This document shows, one piece after another, positions 1 through 14,200 of a stretch of DNA of 64,000 nt. The stretch lies in assembly GCA_008711295.1 (NCBI GenBank), contig VUYV01000333.1:434647-498646 (forward strand). The letters run 5' to 3'. Each line of letters opens with the position of its first letter. The first letter of the stretch is position 1. Under the pieces are notes generated by a model that worked only from the letters and a program-made list of their open reading frames with translations, was not told where the DNA came from and made no database searches. The translations under genes were made by a program, and so were the position numbers. The DNA is from Anarhynchus alexandrinus (Eukaryota > Chordata > Aves > Charadriiformes > Charadriidae).

Positions 1-419
1 CCCAGGCTGCTCATTCGGGTTCTATCCAGGACGGAAAACACACAGCCTTCAAGCTATGCAGGGCTGCAACCACCGCTAATCCATGGCCAGGCACGGCAAG
101 CCTTCCCTCGCTGCTCCAGTCTAGGTCAGGCTTTCAATACGTAGCTACAGACATTCAGTCATTTACAGTATTATACCCATGCGGGAAGCAGAAATGAAAT
201 GTGAACTACTGTAACAGCGATTACTCGCCTGCTGCTTCTCCAAAAACGTGACACAAATTCACAGATATTTCAGCAGTGTGGCAGCAGCTACACGGGGGTC
301 GCTATGCATGTTAAAAGTCATACAAATATCCCAATGCATTTTAACGAGCAGTGCCCGCAATAAGATAGGCCAACTTTGAAATCTGTGTATGGGTTTCAAA
401 ACTGCTTCCCAAAACTCAC

Positions 420-503
420 CAAAGCGGACTTCCCCACGCCTCCTGAACCAAGGACCACTAGCTTGTACTCACGCATGGTGTGGTCTGTTCAAATAGCGAC
501 GAT
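420..503 (-). CDS. RAP1A: RAP1A first coding exon (Ras-related GTPase Rap-1A), partial gene
   Basis: Rap1A is a membrane-anchored Ras-family GTPase that switches integrin adhesion, cell-cell junction and cAMP/Epac signalling. On the minus strand a polypyrimidine tract and acceptor AG (505-504) are followed by 27 bases of 5' UTR, then ATG at 476-474 and 19 codons ending at 420, with a GTGAGT donor at 419. The peptide begins MREYKLVVLGSGGVGKSAL: the Rap/Ras beta-1 strand and the P-loop GSGGVGKS (residues 10-17). It matches the Rap1A N-terminus; Rap1B is nearly identical here, so the choice of RAP1A also rests on synteny with ADORA3 and ATP5PB. Remaining coding exons (switch I/II, CAAX end) must lie left of position 1; 1-419 is intron 2. 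The 5' UTR is split by a long intron running to the CpG island near 23-24 kb. Confidence 0.93.
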
Positions 504-2240
504 CTGGAAAGCAGGAAAAAAGCCGACAGTTAAGAGTGTACCTGCACACACAAACTTATGACAGTGTCTTCTGAAAGCAGCAGCACGCTCCCCTTCTCCA
601 AACTCTCCCGAGGACAAAAACCTCTTTAGTAACAGCTATGGTTTTTATTTTTCCACCTGGGCACTCGGGTTCAGATGGCCGCTCCGACAGCCCCAGTTGA
701 TCCGAGATGCCCAAAGCCGGACCTGCGAGCCTGCGGGTGCTCGGAGAGGAAGACGACGAGGATGAGGATGAATACACCATGGTACAACGACAGCGCAGCC
801 ACAGGCGCCCGCTCCCGCTGCACCGGGTAGCACAAGCTCTGGCTGCCTGTCCTCTGCATTCTCAGCATTTTACAGCACAAACCAGTGGGTATTGGACAAG
901 AAAGCTTGATCAGAAAGATGCAAGTGGAGCGGTTGACTTCTCCCACCCACCCCCAGCAGGGAAGGCTTTAGGTCAGTATTTTCTCTCTGGAAAAGGTCAG
1001 GCCTCACGCAGGGCTGCCAAGGCAGAGCCTCCCCGCGCGCCCAAGCGAGGGCTCTGCCTTTTTATGGAAATCTTGCAACTCCCTCAACTCGCTACGCAGC
1101 ACCAGAAAACTTCTCATTCTCACCGAGATTCCCCGACAAATAAGGCAAATGACAACGCCGGTGATAAACATTTTACACTATGTTTACATTATAAGCCAGG
1201 CTGGGCTGTCCCTATCGACGGAGCTCAAGCAAACAATGACCTCAGCAGCTAATTATCTTCTCCCTCTTCCCCCAGCAAGATAGCGCGTTCTTCCCAAGTA
1301 AGGCTTCAGAAACACGAGCGCTACGAGGCTGGGCAAGCTGCATTTCCCAACGGCATTTCAAACTAACGCTGCCACAGGATTTATGGGTTCACTGGCTACA
1401 GTTTGAGGATTGCTTTAAGAATAAAAATGTATTCCAAATAGTTTGATAGAGAAATGCGTCACCTTGTCGACTACCGCTAACAACAGTCTGCGACGAACAG
1501 GGATCGTATTTTTAGCTTTGCAACTGTGGACAACTCCCCAACAATCTGTGTCTCAAGTTTATAACATAATGAAATTGGGACAGGTTTTTTTTCTATCATT
1601 TGAATTCCCAAGGGGAAACTGTGACACACAGAGTGCAGAGGAAACCCACGTGCTGCCGCGCAGCCACAGCCAGTCCCCGCCGGAGCCGCGTCGGCGCTGG
1701 CAGCTAAACGCCTTACTGCAGACACTGCCCAAACATCCCACTTTTAACCCTCACCCCTCAACCACATTTTGACTGTAAAACATACTGCGACACAAGTACA
1801 GGTTAAACCAAAATTTAAAAAATCCCACATGCAGCTGGAGAGAGGCATACAAATTCTGCGGCCAGTTTAACACAACTTTAGGCTCATTTTTAAGTCAGAA
1901 GAACAGAAATAGAGGGCTCTGCAGTCACGCAGCCCTTCCCTCGCCCAGGCCGAAGAGGGGGGATAAAGGTGAAGTCAGCAGCAGCAGCCCATACTTTTAA
2001 GCACCTTGGGGAGGTTTTTCTTCAACTCTTGAAACCTATATGAGCTGCAGTTGCTTAACTTCATAGAAATCGTGAAACTAAGTCAAACTGAGAGGGATTT
2101 TCCAGAATGGTAACTTTGAATACCTAAAAGCAGAGCAAGTAATGTCTATGAACTCTCGTACACTGACATTTTTCGTTAAAATTCTGGCAGCTGTAAGCTC
2201 TTCTGCTTGAAAATTTCCCCAAGAAGTAACATTCACTTCC

Positions 2241-2265
2241 TTTTTTTTTTTTTTTTTTTTTTTTT
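2241..2265. repeat. poly-T tract (25 T)
   Basis: Uninterrupted run of 25 T within the RAP1A intron. It may be the tail of a retroposed sequence or simple slippage; no element is recognisable beside it. Confidence 0.95.
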
Positions 2266-5200
2266 CAAAATCATGATATTGGATGGGAAGGAGAGGGGAA
2301 TTCCAATTGGTAATGATTTCCCCCTTGATAATCCTTAGAAATTAAAAGGCGATGCATTTTTAATAAAGCATAAATGCAACTTATTGATCCAGGTTGTCTT
2401 CATCTTCCGACAGTTCCACAGTCTGTTCCACCCAAGAAAAGCCAGAAAGCAATCAAGCGAAGGGTTAAATTTAGCTGTGAACTCTTTCACTTCTTATTTA
2501 TAGTAAAAATACTTGTGGGAAAGTTTCAGCTGGGAGCAGTACAAGACTAACTTCTCATTTCTTCTCTACAGTATTTGCTGATTATTTTTCTTTTCAGGTG
2601 CAACAGGAAACCAAGATCCTGAAACGCATGAGCCTTATTACTGTAAACCCCACACGCCTTAATTATCTTGTAGCTCTTTCACAAGTATGTTAATGTTATC
2701 TGTTTATACAACATGAATAGAGTGCTCAAGAAATTACTATGCCGCATCCTAGCCAACTTTTCATTTGGCAACTGCTTATGCCCACCTAAATACAGTCAGA
2801 CACAGCAGCATTCATTTCCATCCAGAGCTCTGGGTAGCAGAGTCGCATGCTGTGAAGCAATGGCTACGTTTCAAAAAGGAATGAAGTTATGGGTGTTAAG
2901 CGTTTCTTTCGAGTCAAGAAAAGAATATGACCACGAAGCGGTGTAAAAAAATAACTTTTAGTGTTGTTATAAGTGTTGTGAAACTGGTCTCATTAGTTCT
3001 GAGCGCTGTGGTGAAAAATAAAGCAAAAGCTGCACGTGTCCCCTTGTTCGTGCTCCCTCTTCCCATATACACACAGGCACTTAGTGACGGCAGGACAACC
3101 GTGGGGCACAGAGCACACCTCATCTCAACGAGCCCCTCACTGCGCTGAGCGGCAGATCCCCTCCAACCCACCCTGTCACACCCTCCGACCTGCCCAGAAC
3201 CTCTACAGCCACTTTAAATACACAGCGATAAGTTAGTATTCAGTTTTCATCTATAATAATGAAGAAACTTTGCTTCTACACTGCAAAACGCCTGACAACG
3301 CAGGATTAATCTCTTCTATTCTTTAACAGGAGCGTCTCTTTGCTGCTGCTACTGTCACCAACACTGCCTGGGAAGTGACAAAAACAGATATTCAGCTGTT
3401 CACAGCGTCAGCCCCGAGATGCCCAGCTCCTTCCCGAAGGAAGAGCGAAGGGCCCTACCCTGTGAACTGATGGAGAGGCAAAGAAAAGATGCAGGGTATT
3501 TGTTTTCATACACAGAAATGAAAGGCAGCGCAGGCAGGACGGCAGAAGGATCGCTGAGGGACCAGCAGATGGATGCAAAGGCAGATGAAGCTGTAACCTG
3601 AAACGTGGCTCCGAGCACACCTGCGTGTTCACTCAGCCGAGCACTCACGCAGTGCCGTGACTGCACGAACCATCTTTCGCCCTGTCGCAACCGAGTGGCC
3701 GAATCGGGGCAGAGAGCAGCAAAACTCTCGGGGTATTTCCCAACCAGCGGAAGGAGCCGGGCAGAGGCTGCGGGGAGGGCAACGTGGGGAGAACGGTCGA
3801 GGCCCTTCAGGAGATAACCCTGATGCAAAAACTAGCTGCTCCTGTGACAAAAGTTTCACCGGATCATCAAGAAGTTTATAATTTGGGTGGTGGGGAGAGA
3901 GAAGCATGAACAGAGCAAACACAGCACAGAGTGGGTGCAAGAACGTCACGCTAACCTGAAACGTGACGTGCGCCCTGTGAAATGCAAATGCCCAAATACA
4001 ATCTTATCCCTCTGAAGAAGGCAGTTTGTATTTATTAGTTTCTCCTTCCTGCTCCAAACGCTGACGGAGCACAGGAGGCGCAGATACGCTGCTCAGCGCG
4101 AGGACGACTGGTAAGAGCACGTGACCTGACGGTTTTGCATAACTTGATGAAACGTTGGCCATAACTGATGACACAATCTCCATCAAGTAAGATGATAACA
4201 AAGACTTAAAAAAATAAAAATCAAAGCAGACACATTCTTGACTCAGCCTTAGAAAGAAAAACTGTGGACTGTAATCATAGATTTTTATTTTGTACAATAG
4301 CAGCAGACATCAGGAAAGACAGAACACAAAACTTCAGGGTTTCTTCTCCTCACTACAGGAAACAAGATGCAGGCAATTTTTTATTTTAAATGATGCATTA
4401 TACACTTATCAATTCTCAAATTTCCGCAACTGCCAATGTTTTCACAGTTAGCAATTTCATTTGAAATATATTGAGAACATTAAAAAACTCATACCTTGGC
4501 ATAAAAGATCTGTCATCAGTCTTAGCAGCCCTACTGAAGGTTTTTCCCTATAAGGGACTGAAAAAAAAAAAAGGAAGAATTAATCATTTTTCAAATGACA
4601 GCGTACGCAAGTGTTAAATCTTCTCTTTATGATTTCAAACCAAAATACACCTGTTACAAATCTTGCTCTTTGCTTTATCAATGGAGCTCTACATAATTTC
4701 TGAATACTTGAATCAAATTAGCTTAAAAACAAGAACTCCAGCACAAGTTAACCTCGTGTCCAGGACAGTGAAGGACTGGGGGGGTCAGGTGGAGGCCAGT
4801 GGCAAAACACAATTTCTACTTGATTACGTCATTAAACGATGCTGTAAAAACTGGACTTGCAGTTAAGGTAAACCATAGGAAGATGACCCAAAATTGAACT
4901 TTCTTAGGTTAAAAAGTTAAAATCAAGCTCACAACCGTAAAGTTCACATTTCTGTGTAATACAGGACTGCACTGGCTTTCGGAAGCGAGAAGTAAAACTT
5001 GTCCCTGTGCTACGCAGCTCCTGGAGCCGCGGCAGCTCAGCCAGCCAGTCCCTCACGTTCAGTGACGAAGCTGAGACCGGAGTAACCACGGCTGCCGAGT
5101 CTCACTTTCCAAAGCCACAGCGCATCCACCGCGCTGCTCGGGGCGGCTGGGCCAGACCCGGACAAGCTGCGAAGCCAAATCGCTCCGTCACACCGACCCC

Positions 5201-8200
5201 GGCACGGGCTGCGCAGAACCGCCGCAGCGCGGGATGGTGCTCCGGCTGGGTCCTCCTCACCTCCCGTCGGCGCAGGCGAGGGCTGCTCACCCTGCCGCCC
5301 CGTTGGATTGACGTTTCATTTAAGAGCACAGGTTACTTGCTGTTTTGGGAGTTCTTCCCCCCCCCCCTTTCTTTTTTAAATGAAAATTTCAAGTTCCTGA
5401 TTTTTGTCTACCAGATTTGGTAGCAATAAAATCCAGTCCACAGGCATGGAAGGAAAAGATTGCCATCACAGGGAGAAATACTTCTCTCTTCTTATGCACT
5501 GTTTTCAAATTATTATCTAAAAAGCTTGTCTGTTGTTTTCTTTACATCAATTTTTACTGTATTTATGCAAAGTTGCCACTTCTGTCCACAATCCCCTGTA
5601 CCTGTTATTTGATGACTGCACTTGCAAAAAGTTCACGTACATTTCCAAAGTCTCACTTTTTCCCTTTCCTCTGGCAATGCCTTCTACCTCGATACCATGG
5701 ATTTCATCCCCAGATACATACGGACAGCTATCCTCTCTCAATTTCTGACTGTTCATCATTCAGCTAACCCAGGGGTGAGAATTTTAAAGAACAGTTCAAC
5801 GACCAACTCCTATTGAAAGTCAGCAGGATCCGAGCTCCCACATCCCTTCTCCCAACTTCCTTGGAACTCCCTTCCCGCCGCCTTCACACCTGCAGCACGC
5901 CGTGCCTGCGCCGGCGTGGGAAAGCATCACCCCAGGCACCCGGGGAAATGTGTTTGTGAAGAACAAGCTACAGATAACAGAGCAGCAAAGATATTGAAAA
6001 ACTGAGTCAGTACTAAATCAGTCAGGAGGCCTCGGCTGGTCTGAGAGGCGAGGGGGAGGCAGGGCCGAGCGGGAGCATCTGTCCCTCCGCAGCTCCCACT
6101 CGCTGCGGTGAAGCCGCCCGGACAGGCGCTGGTGTTACGCAGCAGCTGAAGCGGGGCTGGGAATGGCACCGAGGGCACCGGCCGGGCTCCCACCGCGCGC
6201 TGAGCACACGTCCGATAGGTAGGTTTAAATGGGCACAGACACTTTTTAACACATTAACAGACTCCATCCATTCTGACAAACTGGATCAATCAAACCCTCA
6301 CCCAAAACCCGGCTGCTATGGATCTCCAAGCGCTCAGGAGCTTCCTGCACTCTCCAGGCTCTTTCTTCCTCTCCCCCAGTTTGCTTTTCCCACAAGAAAA
6401 AGATAACTTTCTTCTGCAGGAGATGGGCGCTGCTTAAGTCAAATCACCATGTTCCTATTGAACATCTCCCAAATACACTCTACACAAAACTTCCCTTACA
6501 AAAGACAAACTGGGGTCAGCCTAAACCTGTTTGAGGTTGTATCAAGTTTGCAATGCATTTTAAGAGCTGAAAACACAGTGCTTTCTACTGCAAAGAACAC
6601 AGGAGAAAAAGCCAGCTGTGTTTAGAGCAGCCCAGCGACCCTGAGTGATCACCACGGGGAGAAACCACCACTTAACCGCTCACACTCAGCACTGCTGCGG
6701 TAAAATCCAGTGACTGCTCCAACACCTACAAAGTAAAATTATTTTACAGAATCCATCACGTTTCTTTCCTGTAAGAAACACACCGTGCCTGTGCGACCAG
6801 GCTGTGCCTCCCCGCGGGGAGGCTGCACCGCACGGCAGTGCCAGGCAGTCTCACTGCACGCAGGAAACGGAAGCATCAGGCACCGATGCTATCGGCATCT
6901 CTCTGAACCAAATCCGGCATCCTGCCCCGTACCTCTCCAGCCCACGCAGGAGCCCTGCCGTGCCCTCGCTCCTTCCCCCAGCCATCCCGGTGGCCCCACG
7001 CCACAGTGGGACAGAGGGGGACAGGCTGTCCTCCCGGCCCTGCCCGGCACAGACATCACACATGTGACACTACCTGAGGGGTATCCACAAGCCATGCAAA
7101 AAGAAAGGGGCAGAGGAGAGAGAGTGGAGATGCACCCAGACAGGGGACGTAGCATCTCGCCAGTCCTTGAGAACAGGACAAGTCCCAGTGCCACTGTCCC
7201 CCTGCCCCAATAACCCTGCTGGCTCCTTGTCCACGGGTTTTAAAAGATCATGATTCCTGCAGTATCACAATCCTCTGTTCGGTAAGGCAGAACTTCAGCA
7301 GCAGTGATACTTCAAACAGTAATCATACCCGTGGCTACCCCCTGCTGCCACGACAGACGAGGGGTCCTCTCTCTGCCTTCAGCCTCTTCCAGGTTCAGCT
7401 CCAGCTACACCAAACCCTCTACGCACAACAAAACCCTACAGCTGCGTCTCTCTCCGGATTTGGAGTAGCAGACCAACATCCACAAATAAGCTTGCTGAGC
7501 AAGTGCTGTATTGCAGGAAGCCTCCTATTCTGTTTTTCCCGGTTCCGGCTCCCCCAGCCCTGACCGGGGTGGAAACCAGCGCCCGCCTGCCCCAATCCTG
7601 CGCAGACTCACCCCAGCATCGACGGGCAGCCCCCGCCTTCCCGCGAGAGCCCAGGCAGGAGCCTCCCGGCCCGCTCGCAGGCTTTGGCCACCCAAGTAAA
7701 GAGATGGAAGACGAGGTGGTAATTCCCGATCCGACACGCTCGCCCTGCGCTGCCAGAGCTCTGGGGACATGGCGAGACAAGCCCTTGGAGAGTGTCCCCG
7801 GTCCTTCAGCCCCAGATGAGACGGCCTGGCTTTACGTGGCTACTTGCTCTTCCCAAGAGCATTTCTGAAAGCTTCCAAGGGATAAGAGCAGCACTTGTTT
7901 CCCTTTTAATGCTAGAATCATAGGAAGTTTAAATGAAAACCCAGTAATTTGGTTTTTTGAAAACACTTTTTTTTTTTAGCAGCTCTGCATCCAGCACCCC
8001 AGAGCCATGGGCATGCGCCACCTTAGAGCCACAGAAATCAAAATGTTTTAGAAACAGATAATTAAGCTGTCATAATCCTTGTCAAATATTTTCCCAAATA
8101 TAATAGGAAGCGAGTCTACAGCAAAGCAGCATTCATTCAGGCAGCTCCTGCTGCACACATTCGCTTGGATCCAGTTTGTACAGACCTGAAAATAGGGATT

Positions 8201-11200
8201 TTTAGTGAAAGTGCTGACAGTGTCTCAGGTACAGGACTGAAGACGGATGACAACTCACCAACAGAGACTGCATTTTCACTCAAGAAGCACAAGGCACAGC
8301 CCTAGTTTAAAAAAGGGTGAGAGAAAAGGAACAGAAAACAGCGTGGCCCAGAACGCGCGCACCAAACCACAAGCGTCGGTTCCTCGAGCCGGCGTGAGAC
8401 GGCCTCGCTCGGCGCAGCTGCGGCAGCCACCGGCACTCGCAGCCTCACACCAATTTTCCTCTCTTGCTGCTCCCCGGGAAGATGCACCGTGGCGTCCCCG
8501 GGATGGAGGGGAAGGGAGCAAACACCACTCACCCGCCTTTAGGGAAGAGAAACGAGAATAACCTCCTCCTGAGCGCCGGTTTGCTCATCACCCACACCTC
8601 CCTTTTTCTAGAGGTCTGATTTTCACAGGTGGAAACCAAAACATTTAACATTTTCAAGGGGAAAGGTGCTGTCAGCATGTTACAGATTTGGGAGAGAAAC
8701 GCGCAGACGTGCACGTGAGCTCCGGCCCCTCCGTCCCGGGCTGGTGGTGCCTCCCCGTCGGGCATCGCCTGCCCGGCTCCCCGCGAGAGGGGCAGAGCCT
8801 CGGGACGTTACAGCCACACGGCTCGGCTATTTTTACCCTGCCAGGTAAATACTGAATCATGGCTACTATAAACAAACCTGTTTAATTTTGAACTTGTAAA
8901 TGTTCCTCATGCCATTTTTTTAAGTTACTATAAACTAGGCCATGAAAAGAGGTGGATTTTTTTTTTAAAAACATTGCTTAATGCTCCACCAAAATCCCTT
9001 CATTACTCACAGCCGTGTTTGCAAAACAAACTCAAATCCAGCACTTCTGCAAAGGAGAGATTTACGACGATCAAAATCACACTAAAACTGACAAATCCCC
9101 TCTACAAGAAAAAAACCCTCCAACATACAGACAGAACGATCCAGCAGCGCAGGCTGGAAATGCGGGACCCGGGGCTCTACCCCGGCTCCACCGAGGACCG
9201 GCACTTGCCAAATCGTGGGCTGCCAGTGGCACCGCGCCGGTGCGGCCGCCCAGCTCCGGCACCACCGAACGACAGCTCCACTCACCGTCTGCTCCCTAAT
9301 TAGTTATTTGTTATACACCATGTTCTTAGATATTAAATTACTCAATGAAGTTGAAAGCACATTAAATACTTCCCTAATATTAATCAAAGCTGTCAACAAT
9401 TACGCAATTGTTACACACGAGCTATGGAAACATGTGGGGAAGAGGGATGGAGGATCACAAATGAAAGGGTGTTTGTCTGCAAATTGCACAATTAATTAAC
9501 AGAGAGCTCTCCTAAAAAGTAAGGAGACAAACACTGCCATAGACATACCCTGTTAGTTAGCATGGAATTTATTAAATAATAAAAATCACTGCCATGGACT
9601 CGCTTGCCAAGTCCCTTCCCCAAGGCAGCCAACCTCCCTGTCTTTAGGGTACCCAGAAAACCTCCTGCACCTTGCCCGAGGCCATCAGCGTCACAAAAAT
9701 GAGAGTGGGGCGGGGGGAAGACAAGGCTAAGCAGAAAGCAGGACTTCAGCGTGACTTTAAAGTACAATTTCACAAAATTCCATTCACACAATCTTCAGAC
9801 TGCCTCTATTTTACTGCTTATTTTCACTGTGGTATCTGACACCCAAGTAAATGTATTTTACATATTAACTTTATATAATAGCATACATACTTTATACATC
9901 ATGGCAGGAATCTCACCCTTAATTTTACAATTTTAACAGTAAAAACATTACCGTTTCCACTGACTGCTTTCAGCATCAAATCAAAGACAAATCAAGGCAG
10001 CAAGTGTCTAACTGACTGTATGCACAGTCACGTTGTCGGATGAGTCCCTACCCAACTGCCGCGCGTTCCCGATGCTGCGCTGGACCTCCAGTCCCTCTAG
10101 CTTTATAAGCTTTTGCTCTCCTGAATTTAATGCAGGCCAAAACCTGAGTTATTTCTTGTAAAAACAAGGAAAACATTTTGGTTCCAGGCAGGAATTTACA
10201 TTGTCTAATCAACCTATTTTATACTTCGGTAACTTCAGGATTAGAAAACAGGTGATTTTGGACATTCAGAAACACACGTACTCCTCGGGGGAAGCCTAAG
10301 CACCGAAGCAACTCATAAGTGAATTCCAACTCCCTACAATACGACTCGAGAGTTGAATCTAATCCTGAAGCGCTACTGTGCTAAAAAGCATTTTAGTAAG
10401 GCAACTACAAACGGAACTCACTGTGATTAGTGAAAAGTGCAACAATGTTTCAATATTGTAACATTCTAGTATTTCTAAAAGAGCACTTTCACCCACAATT
10501 CATAAATTTACAAACAAGAAGGCAGCAACATTTTAATAACATACCTTGTCCAAGTGAGAGGCAATCATGATTCACTAATTTAAATCCAAATACACTCTTC
10601 TTGTGTTTTTGAAGTACTAGATAAAAACCGAAAAACCACAGCGAGAGGCACACATAAAAAATAAATCTCGTGACGAGCCAAATAAGCAAACAGGTACTTG
10701 GGAGCACAAGAGAAAACCGACATTGTTCTGAGATGTTATCTGAAGTGTTCAACTGGAAAGGGCAAGAGACCGGCCTTCAAATCTGCCACACAGCCATTCT
10801 CAAAAGCTCTCGTCCCGCCCGTGTGCTGCTCTGAACCACGTCCAAATCGCCAGTTTCTGCATAATTTCACATCTTCCGCGCGGTACTGTGCAGGTTACTG
10901 ATGCAGGGCCAAAGCCATAAAAGCCCGGGCTAAGAGTAAAGTCCTTTAGCAACAGAGCCGTCCCTCCCGACTGCAGCGTTGTGCTGAACTGCAGCTCTCA
11001 GCGAATTAACTCCACACACACAAACCACCCAGAGACACAAACTTCTTTGAAAGCAGCAGCAATGCTGTAATTTGAAAAGGCCATTTTATGCACCAACATC
11101 GAGATTGATCTTTTTCAGTCTGTAATCTTTTCTGCAACCAGCTTCGTGCTGAACTTGCAATTTTAAATATCATAACGTTAACTTCTCTGGAAGTGACCGC

Positions 11201-14200
11201 CTACTGACTCATTTTAAACTGCCGGAGCAGCCCTCCGGGCAAGGAACGGGCGCTCTGGGCAGCTACAGCCTGCCATGCCCAAACGGCTAATTTAGTTTTT
11301 GTCCTCTTGGTCTGCGTTTGCAGAAAGTTGCTAGGGACGTGTGCCAGACGCACAAAGGCGGGGAAGGGAAGCCAGGAGCAAAACTCAAAAGACCAACACA
11401 CTCTGCATCCCCAAATTAGACCAAAGCGCTACGTCACGGCCTCTCGCTGGCAGCGTCCCCTCCCAACGCTCTGCAGCGCCGCTGCAAACTCAATACTAAT
11501 GAGCACCGATCTGCAGACAGGAGGAAAGACATCCACCTAAACGGTGCAGATTTAGGAGAAAACAGACTTTTCTCAATTATGTATATAGAACAGCTTCATA
11601 GGAAGTGTTGTGTGGCCACCCCACGGAAACCAGACCCCGAAGCACCGCTCAGCTGGTGGCCGGGTGGCAGAGCTGTCAGAGCTGAGGACCTCCTGACCAA
11701 CGCCACGGTCGCACTCAGCCATTTCTCTGCGTCTAGAGCTACTTCACTGTTTTCGGCGGAGGGCCTTACGCAATTCAGAGGAGTTCTCAACAGCTTTTTC
11801 AGAAAAGAAAAATACTTCCTCTCCCCCTTCCTCATCAGCAAAACATGTAAATGTTAAAGGGCATAAACATGAGATATAGGAGCCATTTATGGGACCTCCT
11901 CCATCTGTCATCTACCCCATCCACAACTTGCCACTGACTGTTAAGTCCTATAAAGTTTTTTTTTTCCCTCCATTTTCTTTAGTGGAAAAAATGTTCTGAC
12001 CTTTTTTAATACAGACTAAATTCCAGACAGACTCTAGGAGGCTCAGTCATAGCAAAACACCGACTACATTACACTTGGTAAGAATAATTTGTTGTGCTGA
12101 TAGTAGCTTGGCAACGTTCTTAACTGTGTTCTTCCTGGTTTATATAATTAGAGTAAATAAGTGACATGAGGTAGGTAGATTGTCGCTGCAATTTCAGCTT
12201 GCACTTTAATTATTTTATTTCTGCAGTAACAATGAACAGACACCGGTCCCAAAGCCCAGGCACTGGTCACTGCTGGGGGCTGGAATCCCGCTGGTCCTTC
12301 TTTGGTCTCCAGCATCGCATCTTTGATGGAGAAACCACCACAGCTTCCTCCTGATTAAGGTTTCTTTGAAACTTCTCGAAAAAACTGTAGAGGTTTAAAG
12401 TGCTCTTCAGATGTGTTTCTACCCATCAGTGACAAATTCTAAGACTAATATTAAGCCTCTAAAAACGCGTCGTCTGGTAGCATGGACCACTGCCCAGCCG
12501 TTCAGGAGGCTGGGCTAGCTTACAAATTCCAGAAAATATTAAGATTCTTTAAATCTTACCGGCAAAGCTTGCAATAATCAGTTTGTGTGTATACACTGGA
12601 TTTGACCGTGTAGACCTATCTAAAGGTCAGGTTTACATATGCAGCCTAGAGATTTTCACCGCCTTGAAAATACTTTACTGTTTAATGTGTGTCAGCCACA
12701 AGCAACCAAAACACCTACTGTTCCCACGCAACTGCGGCTAATTAAACGCCTGTTTTAACAATGATTTTTTGAATGAAAAGCCCCACTTACCATATGGCCA
12801 CTTATTAATACTACATTGTTTATCAGTTTAAATAAAACCCCTACGGCAATGAGTATCCATGTAACGAGTACCTAAATACAGTTAACGATGGATGTAGTTT
12901 AGCACTGTAAAGTAGAACTGCACCTTTTGAAATGTTTTCACGGCAAATTTTAAGGCTTGATAGGAACCTGAATAGCAGTAAGTTAATGTACAGAATTAAT
13001 TTAAAATAGCAGGAAAAGTAACAGTTTCATTACTTTTTATAAAGAAATGGAGTTATTTAATATGGTACTTAATCCTTCAGTATTTAGCTCAGTCCTTAAT
13101 GCTTCCTGGAACCTGGGGGCAGAGGGGGTGGAAACTGAATTTTCTTCTACAACAAAAATGAAATTTTCTTCTATGTGAAGATTTTAACTGAAGGAATATT
13201 CAAAAATGTTATTAACACTTCAATGCTGGAGCCTGAAGGGCATCACAGCGAGAGCTTTCAGGCCGGGAGGGTGGGGAACCGAACCGCTGGCAGATCTGAC
13301 CTCTGCACTGGGGGTGCTCTGAAGTTTTTAAATCCTCCTGAATGTGCCGGGCTTAAAAGGGCAAAACTACTGTGACGATTCATCCTGGAATTTCCTTTAT
13401 GGAAAATAAAAGGTGACACTAACCCCTAAAGGAAATAAAACTGATTTAAACTATCAGAGCTATATGAGCCATTTCATTATTTATAGGTCAAGCTTGATTA
13501 CAACCAAAATAGACTATTATACAGCTGTCTTTAAACAACAACAACAACAGAAAAAACCACGGGCAGTTGGACTCCTGCTCCCAGAAGAAGAGACGCTATG
13601 TTTAACTCACACGGAAGGGAGGACACATCCTACAGCCGCTAACAAGATGAGTACCGCTGGCATCAGCCAGCTCTTCCCCTCCACCTCATGAACAGTATTC
13701 AAACAGGAACAAAAAGTCTTCTTTTTTTTATGTCTTTGAAATGATAAGACGTAAGGCAATAGGACAAAAAAAAATCTCTCCCGTATTAGTATGCAAATTT
13801 GTTCAACACATGGCCTGGAGACAGTCAGTTCTGCACTCTGAGCAAGACTTGAGAACGTACCACACTTAATTTGAATGTTAATTGCCGTTATCCGCAATTT
13901 CTGGGCCTTCCATTTTGGTTAGCACACCTTTCCATCAAAGCTAAAACTCCCATTCAACTGTTTTTTCTAGAGAAAATCTCCACATACATCAGCCGTACAA
14001 ATGCATGGGCAGTATCACCACTGGTTTTCAAATGTATTCGGGAACTTTTTTTAACTTCTGCCCATACAGATGCAGTTAATATGAACTTGGCATGAAAAGG
14101 ACAATAAAAGAAGCTTCAGCCTCTCAGCTCTGTAGACGTGACTTAGTTTTTCTGACACCTGCTCACGGCATGCTCAGCTACCCTACCGAGAGCTCAAGCT

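Noticed and set aside
7911..7945. Text resembling the CR1 tail (tagaatcatagg)
   Set aside because: Only a dozen bases fit and the following sequence does not continue as CR1.
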